Source of the DNA: Odobenus rosmarus divergens
Lineage: Eukaryota; Chordata; Mammalia; Carnivora; Odobenidae
Reading direction: 5' to 3'
Assembly (NCBI RefSeq): GCF_000321225.1
Contig: NW_004450380.1
Location: 2,190,793-2,254,792 of the forward strand
DNA length: 64,000 nt
Part shown: positions 21,535-32,599 of the stretch, in pieces
Position numbering within the stretch: the first letter of the stretch is position 1
How the letters are laid out: each line of letters begins with the position of its first letter
Notes under the pieces: generated by a model
Told to the model about the DNA's origin: nothing
What the model saw: the letters and a program-made list of their open reading frames with translations, nothing else
Database searches by the model: none
Translations under genes and position numbers: made by a program

Positions 21535-22515
21535 GTGTATGTGTGCTCACTGGCACATTCGTGTAAAAAACCGGTCAAACCGTCGAGGTAAACATCTTAG
21601 AAATGAAAGTATACTCCGTCCCTGTTTCCTTTCTGGGGTGCTGCAAACACCGTCACGTGGCATTTTTCTCAGCCTGCAGCCAAGTGTAATCGACTTAACA
21701 TTTACAAGCGCAGAAACCAGCCCCGAGGTAGTCAGTCACTTGTTTGGCAAAAATCACAGCAAATCGGCGGAGAAACGGTGGAAACTGTGCCAAAGATCTA
21801 CCTATGGATAAGAGTAATACTATTTGATTTATTTATAGGACTGTTAGTCTGAAGAGTCGGAAGTGTGTTCTAGATGTTACCTTTACCAAGATGGCCTAAT
21901 TTTTTTATTGTGCGGTCTTAAAAACACCTGAAGGAAGTGATTACTTTTTTTTAAAGTCTAATTTTAAAGGGTTTTATTTTTAGTTTCTTGAGTTTATTTT
22001 TGTTTTTTTAGTAGTCTCTACACCCAGTGTGGGGCTGAACCTCTCGGACGGGAGATCAAGAGTCACATGCTCTTCGAACTGAGCCAGCCAGGCGCCGCTT
22101 TAAGACAAATTTTTAAAACTTCCCCAGAAAACCAGATGATTTAGTTATTATTTACATGCACAGGATCACGTTGCAAATACAATTTTTCTTTACTTAAAAA
22201 ATAGCTTTTCTGATTTTTCAGTTTTCAAAAATACTTTTCTATTAGAATAAATTCAGAGGAAGAAACAGTTCTGTTCATAAGTATAGAAGTAATGACAAAA
22301 GCTGGATGTCATTCATTCCGTTGGCATATATTTAATGCCTATGGAAGGCGTTCTGATTAGGTGAGAATTTTGAAGGATGCAAAGGTGAAAAGAACTATCT
22401 TCTTTCAACAAAGGTGAGATCAGTAAAGGAGGTAAGACATCCATGGTGGGGAGAGAACAGTTAGCTGGGCTGGGCAGCCCGTTGGCCCAGACCTGTTTCC
22501 AGGTGTTTTATATCC
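21535..22515. other. downstream shore of the CpG island, intronic
   Basis: CpG density falls off after about 21530. Apart from the short SINE at 21995-22096 I see no element or exon here. By the exon call this would be intron 1. Confidence 0.5.
21995..22096 (-). mobile_element. Can-SINE-related, type D
   Basis: AGTAGTCTCTACACCCAGTG to GCCAGCCAGGCGCC. Diverged body; no clear target duplication. Confidence 0.8.
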
Positions 22516-22668
22516 CCTCCTGGTCTGTGGACAGCAGCCTGAGCATCCCTGGGAGCTTATCAGAAATGAAGAATCTCAGTCCCTGCCCCTGACCTGCTGA
22601 ATCAGTCTGCATTTTAGCAGATCTGTAGGTGATCCAGATGCATATTAAAGTTTGAGAAGCGGTGTTAC
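22515..22668 (-). mobile_element. MER5A-like hAT-Charlie
   Basis: CTGCTGAATCAGTCTGCATT and the terminal TTAAAGTTTGAGAAGCGGTG match the reverse complement of MER5A. Confidence 0.7.
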
Positions 22669-22696
22669 ACGCTATGTTTTATTTATTAACAGTTTT

Positions 22697-22884
22697 TTTT
22701 TAAAGATTTTATTAATTTATTTGACAGAGACACAGTGAGAGGGAACACAAGCAGGGGAAGTGGGAGAGGGAGAAGCAGGCTTCCCACTGAGCAGGGAGCC
22801 TGATGTGGGGCTGGATCCCAGGACCCTGGGATCATGACCTGAGCTGAAGGCAGATGCGTAACGACTGAGCCACCCAGGCGCCCC
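22697..22884 (-). mobile_element. Can-SINE, type B
   Basis: Carries ACAGTGAGAGGGAACACAAG. Target duplication TTAACAGTTTT at 22686-22696 and 22890-22900. Confidence 0.92.
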
Positions 22885-23325
22885 TATTCTTAACAGTTTT
22901 ATGAGTTGATTATATTGCAGTTGGTAGGACATGATGAAATGACTCCATGTTGCCTGAGGATAAACTAGCAACTCCTTTGGCAGTTATCATCTTCGTATGG
23001 ACATAACTGCACTCCTGTATTTGATTCTCAGCTCTGAGGTTTGAGAAATTACACCTAACCAGTTAATCAGAATTGATCAAGGCTTAGGGGTTTCACGCAA
23101 GCTAACTAATTAATTACGAATTCCATAGGGGTATGTTGATACTTTAACCAGAAAGCTGATCTCAGCAATGTAGTATTTTGTTTTATGAGTATTAAGCTTT
23201 TGGTGAGGGTGAATTTATATTTTAAAAAGGTCCTTGATGAGCATGGAATCACACAAAAGAAAGGATGGTTTTGGAGGATATATCCAGTACCCTGGATAGC
23301 TTTAAGAGGAAAGGGACCATTTTCT

Positions 23326-23855
23326 TTTTTAAAATTTTTTATTTACATTTAATTTGGTTAACATATAGTGTATTATTAGTTTCACGGGTAGAGTTTAGTG
23401 ATTCATCAGTTTCATATAACACCCAGTACTTATTAGATATAATGAGTCCTCCTTAATGCCCATCATGCAGTTACCCCATCCTCCCACCCACCTCCCCTCC
23501 AGCAACCCTCAGTTTGTTCCCTACAGTTAAGAGTCTCTTAGGTCTTGCCTCTGTTTTTTATTTTTTCTCCCCTTCCCCTATGTTCATCTGTTTTATTTCT
23601 TAAATTCCACATGAGTGAAATCATAGGATATTTGTCTTTCTCTGACTTATTTTGCTTAGCATGATACCCTCTAGTTCCATCCATGTTGTTGCAAATGGCA
23701 AGATTTCATTCTTTTTGATGGCTGAGTAGTAATCCATTGTGTGTGTGTGTGTGTGTGTGTCTGTGTCTGTGTATACACCACATCTTTATCCATTCATCTG
23801 TCTATGGACATTGGGCTCTTTCCATATTTTGGCTATTGTGGACATTGCTGCTCTA
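23326..23855 (-). mobile_element. L1 3' end, 5'-truncated
   Basis: Reverse copy of a carnivore L1: T-rich end, 3'UTR and the antisense L1 words GCAAATGGCAAGATTTCATT and ATTTTGGCTATTGTGGACAT. Target duplication AGGAAAGGGACCATTTTCT at 23307-23325 and 23856-23874. No intact frame remains. Confidence 0.93.
23739..23772. repeat. (TG)n inside an L1 3' end
   Basis: About 11 TG units plus TGTCTGTG variants, at the place where related L1 copies in this window (36.6-39.3 kb) have a short TA/CA-rich word (37019-37052). It probably expanded after insertion. Confidence 0.85.
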
Positions 23856-24107
23856 AGGAAAGGGACCATTTTCTGATCTGTTACACTCAATGTCTTGAGG
23901 AGGTGCTCAGTACTTGGTAGGAACTCAATAATTGAATTCGGAATATTTGAATTAATTAAAGATGTTTATGTTTTAGCTAAAACATTACTTGCTATTTTCT
24001 AAAAATCTATTCTATACCCAAAAGTACATATACTATTTTTAGTGGTTTTTTTTTTTTTTCTCACAGGTAAGCAATATGCTTCTATTACATCTGGCTCAAC
24101 AAACATC

Positions 24108-24502
24108 TTTTTTAAAAGATTTGTTTATTGGGCGCCTGGGTGGCTCAGTTGGTTAAGCGACTGCCTTCGGCTCAGGTCATGATCCTGGAGTCCCGGGATC
24201 GAGTCCTGCATCGGGCTCCCTGCTCAGCGGGGAGTCTGCTTCTCCCTCTGACCCTTCCCCCTCTCATGTACTCTCTCTCTCTTTCTCACTCTCTCAAAAT
24301 AAATAATAAATAAATCTTTAAAAAAAAAATAAAAGATTTGTTTATTTCAGAGAGAGAGAGAGAAAGAGAGAGGGGAGGGGCAGAGAGAATATCAAGCAGA
24401 CTCCCCATGCTGGGCTCAATTCCACAACCCAGACCCATGAGATCATGACCTGAGCTGATACGAGGAGTCGATCACTCAACTGACTGAGCCATCCAGGTAC
24501 CC
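24108..24502 (-). mobile_element. Can-SINE, type C, split by a second SINE
   Basis: The outer reverse element runs 24108-24130 and 24347-24502. Target duplication CTCAACAAACATCTTTTT (from 24095) versus CTCAACAAGCATTTTTT (24503-24519). It is interrupted by the forward copy at 24131-24330. Confidence 0.92.
24131..24330 (+). mobile_element. Can-SINE, type A, nested
   Basis: Young copy whose perfect target duplication AAAAGATTTGTTTATT (24115-24130, 24331-24346) is the end of the reverse SINE it entered. Confidence 0.95.
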
Positions 24503-24607
24503 CTCAACAAGCATTTTTTGAGAGCCAAAGTATTCACTGGCCTGTCTTTAAAAAACAACAATTATTAAAATCCCCTTTATAGAAATGTACATATATTTTA
24601 TTTTACT

Positions 24608-24785
24608 TTTAAAGATTTTATTTATTTGAGGCAGAGAGCACAAGTGGGCAGGGGAGTCAGAGGGAGAGGGAGAAGCAGACTCCCTGCTGAGCAGGGAACC
24701 CAATGTGGGACTCGATCCCAGGACACTGAGATCATAACCTGAGCTGAAGGCAGATGCTTAAAGGACTGAGCCACCCAGGCACCCC
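24608..24785 (-). mobile_element. Can-SINE, type B
   Basis: Full reverse copy. The head ends in a run of nine or ten C (24782-24790), longer than the usual four. Confidence 0.9.
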
Positions 24786-25073
24786 CCCCCGCCTTTTTAA
24801 AAAAAAGATTTTCATATATTTTGAATAGTTCATTTTTAATCTTCAGATTTTTTAAAGTTATAAAGGAAGATTAAGCTTCTGGATTTATATCATATCTAGC
24901 TCTTCAACATTTAGGGATTAATCTTGGTAAAAGTACTGAGAACCTTGGTAACAAAAATTAACTATGACAGGCTATTATGTTCTATTTATAATAGTTTCCT
25001 ATAAGATTATATACACTGAAGTTGTTTTCCTTTGTAGCATTTTTGTGCTTTAACATAAATTATTTTTTCTTAG

Positions 25074-25277
25074 GGATGTGTGGGTGGCTCAGTCGGTTAA
25101 ACATCTTCCTTTGGCTCAGGATCCCAGGGTCCTGGGATTGAGTCTGCTTCAGGCTCCTTGCGCATCAGGCTCCTTGCTCAGCAGGGAGCCTGCTTCTCCC
25201 TCTGCCTCTGCCTGTCCCTCCCCCTGCTTGTGCTTGCTCTGGTCTCTGACAAATAAATAAATAAAATCTTAAAAAAA
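25074..25277 (+). mobile_element. Can-SINE, type B
   Basis: Target duplication AAATTATTTTTTCTTAG versus AAATTTATTTTTTCCTAG. Mutated head (ggatgtgtgggtggctcag), and the TCAGGCTCCTTGC block is duplicated at 25147-25178. Confidence 0.93.
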
Positions 25278-25348
25278 AATTTATTTTTTCCTAGATTAAA
25301 AAATGCGTATAGTTATGTTAGCTAACAAAGAAAGGAATTTAAATTTTA

Positions 25349-25560
25349 CTTTTTATTTATTTTTTATTTTTAAATATTTTATTTATTTATTTGACAGAGA
25401 GAGACACAGAGAGAGAGGGAACACAAGCAGGTGGAGTGGGAGAGGGAAAAGCAGGCTTCCCGCGGACCAGGGAGCCGGATGTGGGGCTCGATCCCAGGAC
25501 CCTGGGACCATGACCTGAGCCAAAGGCAGATGCTTAACGACTGAGCCACCCAGGCGCCCC
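25349..25560 (-). mobile_element. Can-SINE, type B
   Basis: Target duplication AGGAATTTAAATTTTA at 25332-25347 and 25561-25576. Well conserved. Confidence 0.95.
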
Positions 25561-25576
25561 AGGAATTTAAATTTTA

Positions 25577-26220
25577 GAATCAAGTTAATTTTAAAGAGTT
25601 AATTTTGTTTTACTGAAAGAATGTTTGAAATGGGATAGCAAAAATTGTTTTTGAAGTTCTATTATTTCTCTCAAGTTTGCTCAGCCAGAACATTTTTTTC
25701 CTTTTCCTTCTGTTTAGTTTTGTTTAAATAGAGAATCAACGCAATTGTTGATTCTTTGAATCTTTTAATCTTATTGTTTCCATCTCCTCGAGAATTTTAC
25801 ATAGGACTGCAAGGAACTTCTGTTTGTAATTAGAATCATGTCTAGGAAACAAACTGCTTAGGAATAAAATCCTCTAACTTTTGGCAGGCCAAAGGAACTT
25901 TGTCAGTTTTTTTTAGTAAGCCTCAGATACTTAAAGCTTGCTTAGGATTTACTATTTTTGTATAAAAATATTGTTCATTTCTTTGCATTACTTGGTAAAG
26001 TGCCTCCAATTCAACTATCAAGTCCTACTAAATGGTAGAGGTTTTACAAGTTTTTGTTTATTTCTTTGTATTGTGCCATTCCTCTGAAAACCCAATATTT
26101 GAAAATCTAAGGTAAAAAACAAACTACAGGTGGATATTACTTTTTAAAAAGGGAAGTATTGAGAGTATAGGGTATACTATGGAGTAGTAGAAAAGTGGAG
26201 TAAGACCTCAATTTCCCCAA
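25577..26220. other. AT-rich DNA, nothing classified
   Basis: No repeat, exon or motif recognised; composition is about that of bulk intronic DNA. Confidence 0.45.
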
Positions 26221-26224
26221 GCTC

Positions 26225-26405
26225 TGTCTGATCTTAGCCAAGATGCTAGACCATAGGAGCCTCCAGTTCCTCAAATGTAAAGTGGGAAAGATTTTACCTA
26301 CTTCATAATGTTGTTATAATGGAGATGGTGTCGTCTTACTCATCTTTATATCCCCCAGCACCCACCATGATGCCTGGCAGTAAAGAAATGCTGAATAAAT
26401 AGAAA
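26225..26405 (+). mobile_element. MIR
   Basis: CTCCAGTTCCTCAAATGTAA ... CTTCATAATGTTGTTATAAT ... ATGCCTGGCAGTAAAGAAAT, with a small insertion in the 3' part. Confidence 0.6.
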
Positions 26406-26724
26406 GGGAAGTGCTTGGCACATTCTAGGAAATAAGTAGCTATTAGTATATGTGTGGCATGGAATCTAGGAGTTAAGAAAAACTTTAAGTTTTACCAATT
26501 GTCGATCACACATGATGCATTCACACCTATTTTGGGGGCCATTTAATAGTTTTCTCCCTGTTTTAGATGGATAACAATCTAGGTAGAGACTAACTGAAGA
26601 AGAAAACTAACTTACCGACAATTTATTTCCTCGAATTCAGAATAAAACTTAGAGAAAAATTGGACTGAAATTTATCTTTGTACTTACCTATAAAAATCGG
26701 TCAAGAAAATTCATACTTTAAAAA

Positions 26725-27440
26725 GTCAAATGGACAATGAGATAGCACTTCACACCCATTAGGATGGCTACGATAAAAAATTAGTGTTGGCGAGGTGTGG
26801 AGAAATCGGAGCCCTTGTGTGCTGTTGATGGGCATGTAAAATGGTACAGCTGCTGTGGAAAATAGTATGGCAGTTCCTCAAAAATTCAGATATTGAATTA
26901 CCATATAATCCAGCAAATCTACATCTGGCTTTATACCCAAAATAATTGAAAGCAGGAACTTGAATAACTATTTGTACACCCATGTTCATAGCAGTATTAG
27001 CCACAGTAGTCAAAAGGTAGAAGCAACTCAAGTGTCCATCAATGGATGGTTAAACAAAATGCAGTGTAATCATACACTGCAATATTATTCATCTTTAAAA
27101 AGGAAAGAAATTCTGACTTAATGCTACCACAAGGCTGAATCTTGAAGATACTATTCTAAGTGAATTTAGCCAGTCGCAGAAAGACAAGTGCTGTATAATT
27201 CTACTTACATGAGGTACCTAGAGTAGTCAAATTCATAGAACAGAGAGTAGAATCATGGTTGCCAGGGGGAAGGGGAAAAGGAAGTTGTTGTTTAAAGGGA
27301 ATAGAGTCAGTTTTTGCAAGAAGAGTTCTAGAGATGGGTTGCACAACAATGTGAATGTACCTAACACTACTGAACTGTGCAGTGGTTAGGTCGGTTAATT
27401 TTTTAGTCTGTTTTACCACAATTTAAAACAGGCAAATGGA
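26725..27440 (+). mobile_element. old L1, end of ORF2 and 3'UTR
   Basis: CACTTCACACCCATTAGGAT ... ATTCATAGCAGTATTAGCCA ... CAACTCAAGTGTCCATCAAT are the conserved end of L1 ORF2. Then come TAAGTGAATTTAGCCAGTCG and a degenerate 3'UTR. Many stops and indels make it an old mammalian L1 fragment. Confidence 0.85.
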
Positions 27441-27477
27441 AATGTTGAGTACATCCAAAATGAAAAGAAAAAAAAAT

Positions 27478-27800
27478 TGGTACTTTTTTTTGGAAGGCAA
27501 TTTGGAAATTCATGTTAAAGAAAAGATGATATCCACATGCTTTGATTTTAATATACTCCTGGGTATTTATCCTTAGAAATGTATTCTGAAAAAAAGTGAG
27601 AAGTAAAAAATAATTATTTTAAGGTTATTTATAAATTTGAAAATATGGATAAAATCTACTTGTCCAACAAATGGGGGATGCAAAATAAGTTGTTATGTAT
27701 TGATTTATTGAACTATAGCCTTTTAAAAGAATTTGTAAAAATTACACATGTAAATGGGTAAAGATTATAGGAGAACACAGGAGATGATATCAGGGTTGTT
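27478..27800 (+). mobile_element. old L1M fragment
   Basis: TTTTGGAAGGCAATTTGGAA, CTCCTGGGTATTTATCCTTA and CTTGTCCAACAAATGGGGGA match the same ORF2-end region as the preceding L1 but from a different, more decayed copy. Confidence 0.65.
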
Positions 27801-27838
27801 AGATTTTCAGGGCATTCATTTTTAAGTCTCACTATTTT

Positions 27839-28221
27839 TTTAATTTATTTATATGTTTAAAAAGATTTTATTAATTTACTTATTTGAGAGAGAGCAAGCG
27901 CAAGCATGAGCAGGGGGAAGGGCAGAGGGAGAAGCAAACTCCCCGCTGAGCAGGGTGCCCAACGTGGGGCTAGATCCCAGGACCCTGGGATCATGACCTG
28001 AGCCAAAGGCAGATGCTGAACCTACTGAGCCACCCAGGCACCCCAATTTATTTATTTTAGATAGAGCAAGGGTGAGTTGGGCTTGGAAGGGGAAAGGGAA
28101 GGGGCAGAGGGGAAGGAAGAGGGACAAGCAGACTCCGCAATGATCGCAGAGCCGAGGCAGGGCTGGATTGGACTACCAGATCACAACGTGGGTTGAAATC
28201 AAGAGTCCAACACTCAACCGG
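27839..28221 (-). mobile_element. Can-SINE, divergent, split by a second SINE
   Basis: The outer reverse element (27839-27852 and 28036-28221) is heavily mutated. It is flanked by AAGTCTCACTATTTT (27824-27838) and AAGTCTCACAATTTT (28223-28237). Confidence 0.8.
27853..28035 (-). mobile_element. Can-SINE, type B, nested
   Basis: Reverse copy inside the divergent reverse SINE. Target duplication AATTTATTTAT/AATTTATTTATTTT on both sides. Confidence 0.88.
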
Positions 28222-28237
28222 AAAGTCTCACAATTTT

Positions 28238-28486
28238 TTTTTTTTTTTGAAGTAAAAATATTAATTTTTTTTTTATTATGTTCAGGTAGCCACTATATAG
28301 TACGTAATTAGTTTTTGATGTACTGTTCAATGATTCATTAGTTAAGTGTAACAGCCAGTGCTCATCACAACATGTGCCCTCCTCAATACTCAACACCCTC
28401 CTCAGTACCCTATCCCCCCACCCCCTCCCTTCTGAAACCCTCAGTTTGTTTCCTGGAGTCCAGAGTCTCTCATGGTTTGTCTCCCC
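28238..28486 (-). mobile_element. L1 3'UTR, very short copy
   Basis: T-rich start, then ATGATTCATTAGTTAAGTGT, CCAGTGCTCATCACAACATG and CCCTCAGTTTGTTTCCTGGA, the L1 3'UTR seen also at 23.4 and 36.7 kb. Target duplication AAGTCTCACAATTTT at 28223-28237 and 28487-28501. Confidence 0.9.
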
Positions 28487-28580
28487 AAGTCTCACAATTT
28501 TAATGTCATTTCTCCAAACGCTTTAAAATCCTAAATATCCTAAATATTTTATATCCTAAATATAAAAACTATTTTTATAT

Positions 28581-28777
28581 ATAGTTTTAAAGATTTTATT
28601 TATTTATTTGACAGAGAGATAGAGCCAGAGAGCACAAGCAGAAGAAATGGCAGAGGGGGAGGGAGAAGCAGGCTCTGCACTGAGCAGGGAGCCCGATGCG
28701 GGGCTCGATCCCAGGACCCTGGGATCATGACCTGAGCCGAAGGCAGACGCTTAACCATCTGAGCCACCCAGGCACCC
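28581..28777 (-). mobile_element. Can-SINE, type B
   Basis: Target duplication ACTATTTTTATAT at 28568-28580 and 28778-28790. Confidence 0.95.
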
Positions 28778-29059
28778 ACTATTTTTATATTTTAAAATCC
28801 GTACGCTAACTATAAATTATTCTTACCCATTTGTGAACACGTGTTTACTACATCCTGTACCTGACAGTGCTTTGTAAACCTCTAGTATGGGTTTTATAGA
28901 TACTAAGAGTGTAATAAAATAACTTATTTTTTAAATGCAGCAATAAATTTGGACTCTAAAACCTGGGCTTGAATTTGCATACTGCTTTTTTTCAGATTTT
29001 ACTTGGGTGTGTCACTTAATTTCTCTGAACTTCAGTTCAAAGAGTTCCCAGTCTAATAA

Positions 29060-29215
29060 GCACTAAATTCTGAAGTGGGCACTGGACGAAATGCTTTTAC
29101 ATGAATTAGGTCATTTAATCCTTCCAACAAACCTATGTGATAGATGCCTCTGTTAATATCCTTTTTACAAATGAAGAAAGGGGCTCAGTTTCAGCCACAA
29201 CAGGTTAAGAGTTTG
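29060..29215 (-). mobile_element. MIR
   Basis: GAATTAGGTCATTTAATCCT, CAACAAACCTATGTGATAGA, TTTTTACAAATGAAGAAAGG: the reverse MIR 3' half. Confidence 0.7.
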
Positions 29216-30580
29216 GGAAGTCATCACTTCTATCACTATAAACTGGAAGAAACACTTGGTAATTTTGGCAAATTGCTGGAGGCTACGTGAAATACCGAGT
29301 GTGAGAAACTCCCTGGGAGCCTGTAGTCCTAGGAGATGCCTCACATATTCTTGGGTTTTGCTTTCAGGAAACCTACCGGGTCACCTGGTAAAGAGCCAAG
29401 AAAGACCCCATGTTGCTCTAGCAGGGGGAGGGGGAAGGTAAACATTTTGAAATCTCCTCAGAGCATTCCGCATAACAAAGACCTACTCTCCAGGTGGAAA
29501 ATCTCATCTGAGGGGAGTGGGAGAAGCTAAAAAACACTTGTGAAGGTCACAGCCCAGAGACAAGTCCAGTAAAAGACTAAAGTTTGAATATGAGGTAGAA
29601 TGCTTCCCTTTACTTACACTTTACCACCACATCACAGAGTTGTAGTACAATAATAGTGGATTACAGCTGAAGTGTGTGTGGTACACACTATTTAAGGAGG
29701 AGTCCTTAGAGGAATCTGGCACCCACAGCTATAGCAAACATTAAACACAGCCCTATTAGACAAATTGTTATGAAGCCTCTTGACTGACTGTCTTAGTTCC
29801 TATTACTTGAGCGTTACATCTGGCTTTCATCAAAAAATTAGAAGGCATGCAAAAACCAAAAACACCATCCGAGATCAAGTAAGCATAAGAACTAAACTCA
29901 GATCTGCGATACATATCTTGGAATTATCAGATTGAGATTTAAAAGAACTATGAATAATGTGTTTAGGGCTTTAATGGAAAAAGACAACATTCAAGAACAA
30001 ATGGGTAGTATAAGCGGAGACATGAAACTCGGAAGGAATCAAAGGGAAATGTTAGAAATCCAATGCAGTGGAACAGAAGAAAACCTTTGATGGGTCCATC
30101 AGTAGACTCAACATTTCTGAGGAAAGAATGATAGAACTTGAAGATTTCAATAGAAACTTCTGAAGCTGAAATGGAAAGAGAAAAAAGAATGAAAAAAAAA
30201 ACAGCATCCGAGAGCTGTGGGACAATTTCAAAAGGTGTAAAACCCACACAATTGGAATACCAGAGGGAAAAGAATGAAAGAATGGAGCAGAAGAAATGTT
30301 TGTAGTGGTAATGGACAATTTTTTTCCCCAAATGTCCCGAGACGCACCAAAGCAGATCCAGGAAGTTAAGAGAACACCAAACAGGGTAAATAGCAAAATA
30401 TCTATGCCTGGGCATATCCTAGTCAAACTGCAGAAAACCAAAGACAACAAGAAAATCTGGAAAGAAGCCAGAGGAAAACAATCACCTTACCTGGACTTTG
30501 TCAGAAACCATGGAAGCCAGGTGAGAGTGGAGTGAAATAGTTGAAGTGTTGAAAGATGAGACCAAGTTATTTTTTAAATA
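29215..30580 (+). mobile_element. L1M 5'UTR and ORF1 remnant
   Basis: Parallels the L1 at 59.7 kb: TTTTGAAATCTCCTCAGAGC and AAACACTTGTGAAGGTCACA match its TTTTGAAATACTCCAGAGCA and AAGCACTTGTGAAGCTCATA. ORF1-like sequence follows from about 29930 (TTGGAATTATCAGATTGAGA, GCAGATCCAGGAAGTTAAGA). Frames are broken and no ORF2 follows. Element edges are approximate. Confidence 0.8.
29930..30540 (+). pseudogene. L1 ORF1 remnant (dead)
   Basis: ORF1p is the RNA-binding coiled-coil protein of L1. The order of landmarks here (GAATTATCAGA, GCATCCGAGAGCTGTGGGAC, CCCAAATGTCCCGAGACGCA, GACTTTGTCAGAAACCATGG) matches ORF1 but no frame is continuous; the longest piece is 30296-30535 (79 codons). It cannot code for a functional protein. 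Confidence 0.75.
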
Positions 30581-30759
30581 ATCAATATTGAGTAAGATAC
30601 CGTCCAAGGTCACTAGCTACATGGTGGAGCAAGGGCTCCATTCAAGTCTGACTCCAAAGCCAATGTCCTTAGCCTCTGTGCCTCACATAGAGAAGTCAAG
30701 TGGAAATTTATATAAGGAAGAAAATAAAGATAAAATTCACCCATCATCTCATTATCTAG

Positions 30760-30930
30760 AGCAGTACTTAAACTTAAGTGAGCATCAGAATCACCGAGAG
30801 GGGTTGTTAAAACAGATTGCTAAGCCCCCAGGCCAGAATTTCTAAAGCAGAGGTCTGGGGTGGGAGTGTGAGAATTTGTGTTTCTAACAAGTTACCATAG
30901 GATGGGGCTGCTGTTAAAAACTATCGATCC
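30760..30930 (+). mobile_element. MER5A-like hAT-Charlie
   Basis: Best-preserved copy in the window: GAGCATCAGAATCACCGAGA, GGGTTGTTAAAACAGATTGC, AGAATTTGTGTTTCTAACAA. Confidence 0.82.
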
Positions 30931-31454
30931 ACAATCTAGAATAAAGTTTGCCATTTTAACATTTCTTTCCAGATTATTTTTCTTGGCAGATTTGTTTTTC
31001 ATTTGTTTCATATAGTTGATATTGTATATAGTTTTGTATCTAACTTTTTCACTTACTATTATAAGCACTTTCCCATGTCATAAGTGTCTCTCAAACACAT
31101 CATTTATAATAGTTGCATTCATCATTATTTATGGAACATATTTAGTTAAGCTTTCCCTGACTGTTGGCTGTTTAGATTGTTTCCAAATTTTCTGTGCTAT
31201 AAATAATGCTGCAGTTAGTGTTGGTCTACAAAGATCCTTTGATCTTTGATCAGCTTTGATCCCCATCCTCTACCTGCTTTGGGAAAATAATTTCACTTAA
31301 TCTCACCTCTGTTGGTTCTAACTAGGTACTAACAGAGGTAATCTAATTTCTAAATTCTATTAGTACCTTGTGATCCTTTTATACTAATTAATTCTTTTTC
31401 AACTTTTTGTAATCAAAGGCACATAATTGCCAGAGTTTATGATCAGTGAAAGAT

Positions 31455-31600
31455 ACGTATTTGTTTGTCTATCCTATTGTAGTAGAAACTCCATGAAGTC
31501 AAGAGACTGTTTCATTTACTGCTGAATCCCTGGAATTTAGGACAGTGTGGAGGATGTAGTAGTCACTGTAAATATTTGTTGAATGAATGAATGAACCAGG
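31455..31600 (+). mobile_element. L2 3' end
   Basis: AAACTCCATGAAGTCAAGAG, TCATTTACTGCTGAATCCCT, then AATATTTGTTGAATGAATGA, the canonical L2 terminus. Confidence 0.78.
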
Positions 31601-31973
31601 AGTAACACATTGAGTAAAGAAATTTAATGTCACCCTTCATGGTCTTATTATGGGTAAATGTATTTTTCAGTTAACCTTTAAAAAAATATTGAAAATAGCT
31701 CAGAGCTACCCCCATTACATTTGGAAAGGCCCTCAAACTGAAACATATTTAATCTAACCTCATAAAAAGCTAGAATGACACTTCCACTTCACCATGGTGA
31801 TGGAGCACACATGTTTATTTTTACCCTTCTTGAAACCCCACTAGAATGACAGTAAGGAATTAAAAAAGGCATAGACCTACAAGGGTAGGGAGAGTGGGAG
31901 AGGAGATAATAGCAGTTTGTAAAGACATTAGAAGAAGAGAATAAAAAGAGATTAGGAGAGGGCATAATAAATT

Positions 31974-32141
31974 TTTTTTTTAAAGATTTTATTTATTCAT
32001 TCATAAGAGACAGAGAGAGGCAGAGGGAGAAGCGGGCTCCCCCCTGAGCAGGGAACCCGATGCGGGACTTGATCCCAGGACCCTGGGATCATGACCTGAC
32101 CGAAGGCAGACGCTTAACCATCTGAGCCACCCAGGCACCCC
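31974..32141 (-). mobile_element. Can-SINE, type B variant
   Basis: Short variant with ATTCATTCATAAGAGACAGA. Target duplication GGGCATAATAAATT at 31960-31973 and 32142-32155. Confidence 0.93.
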
Positions 32142-32426
32142 GGGCATAATAAATTATTAAATGGATGGACGAGTGGCCACTAGCCTAGCAGAACCAAAGG
32201 AAAGAAAAGTAAGTCTGTAGAGGAAGGAGCCAAAAAGGAACAAACCAAGTGGAGCTGTAGAACCCTGGGGAGGCTCAGGATTGGCAGCAGCAACCATCAC
32301 TGAAGGCATGTGTGAGGCTAATTATGGGAGGTTTGGATTGAAGCCCTAGGCAAGTGGTTGGATCTCCCATCCCTTGGAATAACCAGGTGATCACTTCCCT
32401 TCCACCCATGCAGGAGACTCTCTGAT

Positions 32427-32599
32427 TATTTTTTTTAGAGAGGTGGGGGTGGGGCAGAGGGAGAAGGAGAGAGAAAATCTTAAGCAGGCTCTCTGCTCAG
32501 CACGGAGCCGGGCACAGGGCCCAGTCTCATGACCCTGAGATCATGACCTGAGCAGAAATCAAGATCAGATACTCAACCAACTGAGCCAGCCAGGTGCCC
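32427..32599 (-). mobile_element. Can-SINE, type C
   Basis: GAGAAAATCTTAAGCAGGCT in the body. Target duplication CTCTCTGAT at 32418-32426 and 32600-32608. Confidence 0.88.

Noticed and set aside
20410..21556. Overlapping frames of 353 and 373 codons on the minus strand of the island
   Set aside because: They run through GC-rich DNA where stops are rare, read as low-complexity Pro/Gly/Ala/Arg, overlap each other and the plus-strand exon, and show no domain. Only the local ATG at about 21252 is kept, as a weak finding.
20852..21811. Plus-strand 319-codon frame, including a start MASLFAAAG at 21046
   Set aside because: It lies after the strong donor at 20803 and runs out of the island into AT-rich DNA. 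The start context is weaker and there is no splice support.
29963..30450. Minus-strand frames of 150 and 132 codons
   Set aside because: Antisense to L1 ORF1 sequence. Hydrophobic residues result from the A-rich sense strand; no real membrane protein is indicated.
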